A stretch of DNA of 28,927 nt, from contig JAHIMW010000120.1 in NCBI GenBank assembly GCA_018896355.1, positions 1 to 28,927 of the forward strand. The letters are read 5' to 3'. The notes under the pieces were generated by a model. The model ran no database searches. It saw only the letters and a program-made list of their open reading frames with translations, and was not told where the DNA came from. This DNA comes from Pseudomonadota bacterium (GTDB lineage Bacteria > Desulfobacterota > Syntrophia > Syntrophales > UBA5619). The position numbers and the translations under genes were made by a program. Shown piece by piece: positions 23,156 to 28,927 of the stretch. Position 1 is the first letter of the stretch, and each line of letters begins with the position of its first letter.

Positions 23156-23529
23156 CGTTCAAGAATGACGATCGCCGTCGCATGGGCGTTCGTATGGGAA
23201 ATGGTCAGATGAACCGACCGGATCCCGCCAACCTCCAGAAAATATCTTGCTCCACCGGCAAGCTTGAGGATCGGCTTTCCCCTCTGATCATGGGTCGTTT
23301 CAATATCGCGGAAACGAACCGAGCCGCCCATTCCCACACCGATGGCCTTCAGAAAGGCCTCCTTCACGGCAAATCTGGCGGCAAAGTGGACCGCCGGGCG
23401 CGCCCGTTCGTTACAGTACCGGATCTCCTCCGCGGAATAGATCCGGCGGAGGAACTTCTCCTCCCATTTGTTCAGGATGGTTTCGATCCTGCCGATCTCC
23501 ACGAGATCGATCCCCACGCCAAAGATCAT
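23152..23529 (-). CDS. acpS: Holo-[acyl-carrier-protein] synthase
   Basis: Transfers 4'-phosphopantetheine from CoA to acyl carrier protein. 125 residues, normal for the family. The N-terminal GVGIDLVEIGRIE supplies the magnesium-binding Asp8, and the central FAARFAVKEAFLKAIG contains the second conserved metal-binding Glu. The C-terminal VHLTISHTNAHATAIV closes the fold. It overlaps tsaE by four bases and follows folP by one base, so all three are surely co-transcribed. No glmM or nnrD lies between as is common in relatives. Confidence 0.95.
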   Translation of the reverse strand: MIFGVGIDLVEIGRIETILNKWEEKFLRRIYSAEEIRYCNERARPAVHFAARFAVKEAFLKAIGVGMGGSVRFRDIETTHDQRGKPILKLAGGARYFLEVGGIRSVHLTISHTNAHATAIVILER

Positions 23530-23530
23530 C

Positions 23531-24439
23531 TTATGCCCTGCTCACGGCATCTGCCATGGCTGCAACCTTCTTCATAAACGGAACGTCATGGACCCGGATG
23601 ACATTTCCGCCGTTCAGGATCGCCGCCGTGACCACCGCCGCCGTACCTTCAACCCGCTCTCCGGGTAGCCCTCCCGTCACTTGGCCGATAAAGGCCTTCC
23701 GGGAGGGTCCGACGACGATCGGTCTCCCCAATACCTTGAACTCGAAAAGATACCGGATCAAACGCATGTTGTCCGTCGCCGTCTTTCCGAAACCGATACC
23801 CGGATCGACCATGATCTGCGCCGGATCGATCCCTTCGTCTGCGGCCCGCGCAATTCTGTTTCTCAAAAAATCGATAATTTCACCCCGCAAGGAAAGGTAG
23901 GTCAGATCCCCCTGCTGCATCGCCTTCGGCGTTCCCCGCATGTGCATCAGAACGACGGCCGCACCGGTATCGGCTACAACTTTCGCCATTTCCTCGTCAT
24001 ATTTCATCGCGCTGACGTCATTGACGATCTCCGCCCCTTCCGCCAGCGCCTCCCGGGCTATGGCCGCCTTCATCGTATCGACCGAAAGCGGGATATCAAT
24101 CCTTTTTGCAAGCGCCCGGATCACCGGGATCACCCGACGCCGCTCCTCTTCAGCAGGGACCGGATCGGATCCGGGGCGTGTGGACTCGCCCCCGATGTCG
24201 AGGATGTCCGCCCCTTCCGCCGCCATCCGGATCCCCTCCTCGACGGCCCTCTCCGGCGAATCGAGCCGGCCGCCGTCTGAAAATGAATCCGGCGTGACAT
24301 TGATGATCCCCATGATTAGTGTCCTTTCCCCAAGTACCATCTTCCTACGGGAGGTCCGGAGCGGGAAAGAATCTGCAATGGCGTCCGGAACCTCTTTCTC
24401 CGAGGTTCCATGCAGGGATCGTATTTCAAATTCATCCAT
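23531..24439 (-). CDS. folP: Dihydropteroate synthase
   Basis: Joins p-aminobenzoate to 6-hydroxymethyl-7,8-dihydropterin diphosphate in folate synthesis; target of sulfonamides. 302 residues. Motifs: LIMGIINVTPDSFSDGG, ADILDIGGESTRPGSDPV, LSVDTMKAAIAREAL, EIVNDVSAMK, VLMHMRGTPK, MVDPGIGFGKT, VVGPSRKAFIG and the C-terminal RVHDV. The first ~35 residues precede the conserved core. The start context is weak, and an internal start nearer MVLGERTLIMG is possible. It follows ftsH after 93 bp, an order common in bacteria. Confidence 0.95.
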   Translation of the reverse strand: MDEFEIRSLHGTSEKEVPDAIADSFPLRTSRRKMVLGERTLIMGIINVTPDSFSDGGRLDSPERAVEEGIRMAAEGADILDIGGESTRPGSDPVPAEEERRRVIPVIRALAKRIDIPLSVDTMKAAIAREALAEGAEIVNDVSAMKYDEEMAKVVADTGAAVVLMHMRGTPKAMQQGDLTYLSLRGEIIDFLRNRIARAADEGIDPAQIMVDPGIGFGKTATDNMRLIRYLFEFKVLGRPIVVGPSRKAFIGQVTGGLPGERVEGTAAVVTAAILNGGNVIRVHDVPFMKKVAAMADAVSRA

Positions 24440-24532
24440 GGTCAGGCCGGTTTTTTACCGATGATTTATTGGAACATGACGATGATTCGCCGATACACCG
24501 AGCAGGACAGACCTTACGCAGGGCGGGTCTTC

Positions 24533-26386
24533 TCAGGCCAATGCATCCGGCAGCGGATTCGCTTCGTCCTGCGCAGAGGGGACATCTTGCCGCAAGGTGT
24601 CCCCGTACCCGATCAATGCATCCAGTTCAGGTCCGTTCAGAACCTCCTTTTCCAGGAGCTCCTCGGCGATCCGGTTCAGCAGATCGAGGTGATCCGACAG
24701 GATCTGCTTGGCGCTCTCGTAGCTCTTGATCACAATCCTGGAGACCTCCTTGTCGATCTTCCGGGCTGTCTCCTCGCTGTAATCCTTATGCGTGGCAAAC
24801 TCCCGCCCCAGGAAGATCTGTTCCTCCTTCTTCCCATAGCTTAGCGGCCCCATTTCATCGCTCATGCCCCATTCGCAAACCATTTTGCGGGCAAGGTTCG
24901 TCGCCCGTTCGATATCGTTTCCGGCGCCCGTGGTGAAATCCTTCAGAATCAGTTCCTCTGCTGCGCGCCCGCCCAGCAGGATCACGATACTGTTCATGAG
25001 ATATTCGCGCGGATAGGTGTGTTTTTCATCGACCGGCAACTGTTGCGTAAGCCCAAGGGCGCGTCCCCTTGGGATGATGGTCACCTTGTGAATCGGATCG
25101 GTCCCGGGCAGCATTCGGGCGACGAGCGCGTGACCCGTTTCATGGTAAGCGGTGTTTCTCTTTTCCGCATCGCTGATGATCATGCTTTTCCGTTCGGCGC
25201 CCATCATGACCTTGTCCTTGGCATACTCGAAATCGCTCATGTTCACATTCTCCTTGTCGAACCGCGCGGCAAAGAGAACCGCTTCATTGACAAGGTTTTC
25301 GATGTCGGCGCCCGAAAAACCGGGCGTTCCTCGCGCGATCACGGCGAAATCAACGTCCTCCGCAAGGGGGACCTTCCGGGCGTGGACTTCGAAGATCTTC
25401 TCACGACCCCTCACATCGGGCAGCGGCACGACGACCTGACGGTCGAAACGGCCGGGCCGCAGCAGTGCCGGATCGAGGACGTCGGGCCGGTTCGTGGCCG
25501 ATACCAGGATAACCCCTTCGTTCGATTCAAAACCATCCATCTCTACGAGGAGCTGATTCAGGGTCTGCTCTCTCTCGTCGTGTCCGCCTCCCAGGCCGGC
25601 GCCGCGGTGGCGTCCGACGGCGTCGATTTCATCAATGAAGATGATGCAGGGGGCGTTCTTCTTGGCCTGTGTGAAGAGATCCCGCACGCGCGACGCCCCG
25701 ACACCGACGAACATCTCGACGAAATCGGATCCGCTGATGCTCAGAAAGGGGACATCCGCCTCACCGGCGATCGCCCGGGCCAGCAGGGTTTTTCCGGTGC
25801 CCGGTTGCCCGACGAGCAGCAAACCCTTCGGAATTCTCCCCCCCAGCTTCGTATATTTCTTCGGATCCCGCAGAAAATCGATTACCTCCTGGAGTTCGGC
25901 CTTGGCCTCTTCAATCCCGGCTACATCGGAAAAGGTGACCTTTTTCGATTTGTCCGTAACCAGGCGGGCGCGGCTCTTTCCAAAAGCCATCGCTTTTCCT
26001 CCGCCGCCCTGCATCTGCCGCATAAAAAAGATCCAGACCCCGACCAAAAGCAGCATCGGAAGCCAGGAGACCAGCAGGGTCATATACCAGGGAGAATCAT
26101 CCGCCGGCTTCGCTGAGATCCGGACCCCCCTCTCCTTCAGCAACGTGATCGCGCCCGCATCCCTGGGGGCGTAGGTCTTGAAAGCTGTCCCGTTGGCCAG
26201 TTTGCCGGAGATGTTGTCTCCCTGGATGGTCACCTCGGTAACCTGGGTCTTGTCGACATAACTCAAAAAATCGCTGTAGATGATCTCCGTCTGGGCGGTC
26301 TTCGGCTGATTGAAAAGATGGTAGACCATCACAAAGACAAGGCTGATCACGAGCCACAGCGCAATATTCTTCTGCAAGGGATTCAA
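24533..26386 (-). CDS. ftsH: ATP-dependent zinc metalloprotease FtsH
   Basis: Membrane-anchored hexameric AAA protease for quality control of membrane proteins and regulated turnover. From the TTG at 26386 it has 617 residues: TM1 about 8-24, a periplasmic domain, TM2 about 103-121, Walker A GQPGTGKT (193-200), Walker B IIFIDEID, second region of homology ATNRPDVLDPALLRPGRFD, and the zinc site HETGH (415-419). The TTG is preferred to an in-frame ATG at 26446, because AAAGGAG lies seven nt before it and MNPLQKNIALWL fits the family. The C-terminal tail contains a palindromic insertion encoding YGDTLRQDVPSA. It follows tilS, the usual order. Confidence 0.95.
   Translation of the reverse strand: MNPLQKNIALWLVISLVFVMVYHLFNQPKTAQTEIIYSDFLSYVDKTQVTEVTIQGDNISGKLANGTAFKTYAPRDAGAITLLKERGVRISAKPADDSPWYMTLLVSWLPMLLLVGVWIFFMRQMQGGGGKAMAFGKSRARLVTDKSKKVTFSDVAGIEEAKAELQEVIDFLRDPKKYTKLGGRIPKGLLLVGQPGTGKTLLARAIAGEADVPFLSISGSDFVEMFVGVGASRVRDLFTQAKKNAPCIIFIDEIDAVGRHRGAGLGGGHDEREQTLNQLLVEMDGFESNEGVILVSATNRPDVLDPALLRPGRFDRQVVVPLPDVRGREKIFEVHARKVPLAEDVDFAVIARGTPGFSGADIENLVNEAVLFAARFDKENVNMSDFEYAKDKVMMGAERKSMIISDAEKRNTAYHETGHALVARMLPGTDPIHKVTIIPRGRALGLTQQLPVDEKHTYPREYLMNSIVILLGGRAAEELILKDFTTGAGNDIERATNLARKMVCEWGMSDEMGPLSYGKKEEQIFLGREFATHKDYSEETARKIDKEVSRIVIKSYESAKQILSDHLDLLNRIAEELLEKEVLNGPELDALIGYGDTLRQDVPSAQDEANPLPDALA
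24578..24604. repeat. Palindromic element inside ftsH (copy 3 of 3)
   Basis: 27 bp: GGGGACATCTTGC-C-GCAAGGTGTCCCC, one mismatch between arms. It lies about 15 codons before the ftsH stop in the flexible C-terminal tail and is read as GDTLRQDVP, a third reading of the same element. Confidence 0.85.
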
Positions 26387-26491
26387 TCCGTTTTCTCCTT
26401 TAATTAAAGAGGTCGAGATGGGGCGTCCTTCAAAGTCAACCGACATCCGATCTCATGAATAGCTGTTCCTTATAATATCAGGTCATTTATT

Positions 26492-27904
26492 TCAAACCAT
26501 TTCTGCTTTTAATACCCTTTTCGTCTGCCTGGTCACCCGGACCCGCTCGCAGATCCTTTCCCCGGCTATCCAGACCACGGATTGGGAATCGACAAGCAAT
26601 GGGATTTGCTTCCGCAGCGGCCTGGGGATCTTGCGGTCGATGAAGTACTCCTTCAACTTCTTATTTCCGCCGCTCCCGAAAAGGTCGACTCGCTCCCCGG
26701 GCGCCGCACTCCTCAGGATCAGCGGAGGGTTCATGCGCTCATAATCCATGAAAGCCTTCCGCGGCTCTGCTTTCATTTCCCGAAGGGTTGGCTTCCCGAT
26801 CAGTTCGAAATGGATCGTCTTGTCGATTTCCTTCAGATGGATCGTCGCGGGAACCTCCACCCCATATTCAAACAGAAGCTGCGACGTTTTTCTCGCCCGA
26901 CCTCTTGCTCTCCTCCCACCCTCTTTTCTGATTCGCAGGAGTCCCCCCTCCTGTTCGGCACGGATCCCGAAAGGGAGATCGAGTGAACGGCATCGGCCGT
27001 CCAACTTACGGGAGAGCGCCAGGATCGCCTCGATATGGCGATAACCGATGCCGTTTTTTGAAGGGACCGAGGCCTCCAGCAGCAATTTGATGATGCGTCC
27101 CTGGAGGGCCTCATGCAGCCCGCGAAGGGCTGCGACCGGAACAATCGCCTCTGCCGCGTTTGGAGCAATCTCCCACCCATCGATGATCCGCCGGACGACG
27201 CCCTGCAGGTAATCGTCCTCCACGCGGATGATTCCGGCGGTATGGCAAAGACCCGCGACCAGCCGCGGATTGTAGTTCGCCGTCAGTTCCGGAATGAGCC
27301 CGGCCCGGATCCGGTTGCGGAGGAAAACGGGGCTCACATTGGAGCTGTCCGTCATGTACGGGACCCCTTCCCCCCGGAGAAATTCAAGGATCTCGGCCCG
27401 CCCGACATCCAGCAGCGGACGGATGAGGCGGCCGGCCCGGATCGGAAGGATCCCTTTGAGACCTTCCAGACCGCTTCCCCGGAGCAGATGCATCAGGACG
27501 GTTTCCGCCTGGTCGTCCCGGTGATGTCCGGTAGCGATCTTGCCGGCCCCGCATCGTTCGGCCGCCTCGTCCAGAAAACGATAGCGCTCTTCCCGGCCGC
27601 TCTCCTCCAGTGAACGCCCCTTCCCTCTTCGCAGCGAACCGATATCGACCGTTTTACAGATACAGGCGATTCCCATTTCGGTGCTGAGACGGCGGACAAA
27701 CGCCTCTTCACGCTGCGATTCGGCCCCCCTCAGGCCGTGATTCAGATGCGCCGCCGTCAACCGCAGCCGATATTCATCCGCAAGCCGCGCGAGGACCTGA
27801 AGGAGGGAGACGGAGTCGGCTCCCCCGGAAACCGCTACCAGCAGATGATCGCCCTGAACCAGCATGGAATGGTTTTCGATCGTTTTCCTGACTTGATTCA
27901 ACAT
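26492..27904 (-). CDS. tilS: tRNA(Ile)-lysidine synthetase
   Basis: Modifies C34 of tRNA-Ile(CAU) to lysidine so that it reads AUA. 470 residues. The N-terminal N-type PP-loop is VAVSGGADSVSLL (24-36), followed by AAHLNHGLRG, ATGHHRDDQAETVLMHLLRG and the family segment GLKGILPIRAGRLIRPLL. A substrate-binding middle domain and a TilS C-terminal domain (LKEYFIDRKIPRPLRKQIPL, VWIAGERI) complete it. The length is typical of the long form. It is the first gene of the minus-strand tilS-ftsH-folP cluster; the gap to ftsH is about 105 bp. Confidence 0.94.
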   Translation of the reverse strand: MLNQVRKTIENHSMLVQGDHLLVAVSGGADSVSLLQVLARLADEYRLRLTAAHLNHGLRGAESQREEAFVRRLSTEMGIACICKTVDIGSLRRGKGRSLEESGREERYRFLDEAAERCGAGKIATGHHRDDQAETVLMHLLRGSGLEGLKGILPIRAGRLIRPLLDVGRAEILEFLRGEGVPYMTDSSNVSPVFLRNRIRAGLIPELTANYNPRLVAGLCHTAGIIRVEDDYLQGVVRRIIDGWEIAPNAAEAIVPVAALRGLHEALQGRIIKLLLEASVPSKNGIGYRHIEAILALSRKLDGRCRSLDLPFGIRAEQEGGLLRIRKEGGRRARGRARKTSQLLFEYGVEVPATIHLKEIDKTIHFELIGKPTLREMKAEPRKAFMDYERMNPPLILRSAAPGERVDLFGSGGNKKLKEYFIDRKIPRPLRKQIPLLVDSQSVVWIAGERICERVRVTRQTKRVLKAEMV

Positions 27905-28005
27905 GTCCGAAAAATGGCCTCAACAAAGCAATGACTTCTGCGGTCATCTCCTTTTCGACAGAGGTGTCACCTCGTGAACAAGACTCTGAAACGGTTCAGA
28001 CGGAC

Positions 28006-28920
28006 TCAGCCGCTGGACCCAGGCTGTTTCAGGGCGCCCGCGATGTGACGGACCGTCTGGCGGTATACGCCGGCATAGATCTCCGGCGAAAGGAAATAGC
28101 CGGGTCGCCTGGTATAAATATCCTCCACCAGTTGCTTCACCGTCTTTTCGATGGAACCCGTACGGCGGTAGACCGCCTCGATCAGGGCCCGATTTTCTCT
28201 GGCGGCATCGATGCTGTGCATCAGATAGGTCTCCGCCTCCGGCCCCGTCACATACCCGTAATGGTCGGCGCCGAGGATATCGACCGCGAGCGGCTTCAGT
28301 TTTTCAAGGCTCTTCTGATACCGGGTATAGTTGGAATTTCCCGCGGGGAGGATCATATCTTCATAGGGGATACCGCCCCCATCCGAGGGGAAAAGAGCGC
28401 GGATCTCGGGACAATATGCGGAGAGCGAACAGGAGGAGTGGCCGGGGGTCTCCAGAATTTTGATCGTCAGGCCGCCCAGATCGATCTCACTCCCTTCGGA
28501 GACCACCGCGCCCGCAACGTCGTCCCGCCAATCCAGATCGTGTCCCTCCAGCCACGCGGTTACGCCCATCCTCTCCGCAACCAGGCGGCTGAAGTCGTTG
28601 ATCGTCTCGATCCCCTTCGGCATCTTCAGGATATCCCATGCCCGGGCCAGCGCGAAAATATCGAGGGTGGGATAGCGGCGCCGGAAAAAAGGCACCAGCC
28701 CGACGTGATCAAAATGTGCATGGAGGATCAGAAGTTTCCGGATCTTCTCTTCATCGATGCCGAAGTCGCGGATCTGTTTGAGGACAACCGGCGCCAGATA
28801 GCTCATCCCGCCGCTGAGTATTAACGAACAGTTCCCGCCCTCCAGCAGATAAATTCCCGACTCCTCCCGTCCCAGATACCAGAGCCGGTCCTGGATCTGT
28901 CCCGCTTTGCGGTTCCTCAT
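28006..28920 (-). CDS. MBL-fold metallo-hydrolase
   Basis: Metallo-beta-lactamase-fold hydrolase of 304 residues with the dinuclear metal motif HAHFDH (67-72), a downstream ETPGHSSCSLSAY histidine and GADHYGY near residue 215. The C-terminal ~90 helical residues (EAETYLMHSIDAARENRAL ... YAGVYRQTVRHIAGALKQ) resemble those of glyoxalase-II-like and related MBL proteins. The substrate cannot be told. It ends 101 bp before the tilS start and may be co-transcribed with it. The start lies seven bases from the window edge, so an upstream start cannot be excluded. Confidence 0.85.
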   Translation of the reverse strand: MRNRKAGQIQDRLWYLGREESGIYLLEGGNCSLILSGGMSYLAPVVLKQIRDFGIDEEKIRKLLILHAHFDHVGLVPFFRRRYPTLDIFALARAWDILKMPKGIETINDFSRLVAERMGVTAWLEGHDLDWRDDVAGAVVSEGSEIDLGGLTIKILETPGHSSCSLSAYCPEIRALFPSDGGGIPYEDMILPAGNSNYTRYQKSLEKLKPLAVDILGADHYGYVTGPEAETYLMHSIDAARENRALIEAVYRRTGSIEKTVKQLVEDIYTRRPGYFLSPEIYAGVYRQTVRHIAGALKQPGSSG

Positions 28921-28927
28921 CGAACAC

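Noticed and set aside
26387..26446. Upstream ATG start for FtsH
   Set aside because: The extra 20 residues are not like FtsH N-termini, and the TTG at 26386 has a strong AAAGGAG at proper spacing.

Overview
The window looks like a chromosomal segment of a moderately GC-rich anaerobic Deltaproteobacterium (Desulfobacterota), possibly of the Syntrophales. That placement is an inference from gene content and order: a tilS-ftsH-folP-acpS-tsaE-lysC cluster, a GH57/glycogen-synthase fusion and paired SAH/MTA-deaminase-like genes. No rRNA or other taxonomic marker is present.

Layout. At 1-4.6 kb there is the 3' part of nadB, then on the minus strand an MFS transporter, a CBS-ACT protein and an enoyl-CoA hydratase/isomerase family protein. 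From 4.6 to 14.5 kb lies an accessory region. It holds an intact hicB, an IS110-family element with a frameshifted transposase that separates this hicB from a hicA remnant, a second decayed hicA-hicB pair, an AAA ATPase with a small zinc-ribbon protein, a 947-aa Cas9-like effector, a candidate tracrRNA, a six-repeat CRISPR array, a decayed tyrosine integrase end, and a small gene pair with a DUF2335-type membrane protein. It ends at a tRNA-Leu(UAA) gene whose 3' end is duplicated 1.2 kb away as an att-like repeat. From 14.6 to 29 kb is housekeeping sequence: two amidohydrolases (one internally shortened), the 900-aa GH57-GT5 protein, a lytic transglycosylase, and a minus-strand cluster (tilS, ftsH, folP, acpS, tsaE, lysC, comEA-like) plus an MBL-fold hydrolase.

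The main item is the CRISPR locus at 9.4-12.9 kb. It has a compact Cas9-like protein with an IscB-like four-cysteine HNH domain, an RNA with a 16-bp anti-repeat, and an array, but no cas1, cas2, cas4 or csn2 in the window. Repeat:anti-repeat pairing requires crRNAs read from the plus strand, whereas the degenerate terminal repeat and a duplicated 16-bp leader-like motif point the other way. Three of five spacers contain a GGAGG Shine-Dalgarno-like core on the strand opposite to the predicted crRNA.

A second theme is repeat biology. A palindrome with GGGGACA/TGTCCCC ends occurs three times, each time inside a protein-coding gene (MFS, comEA-like, ftsH), in different reading frames and without breaking the gene. 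Related palindromes occur between genes. All domain and pairing statements were made by eye from the sequence; no database search or folding program was run.
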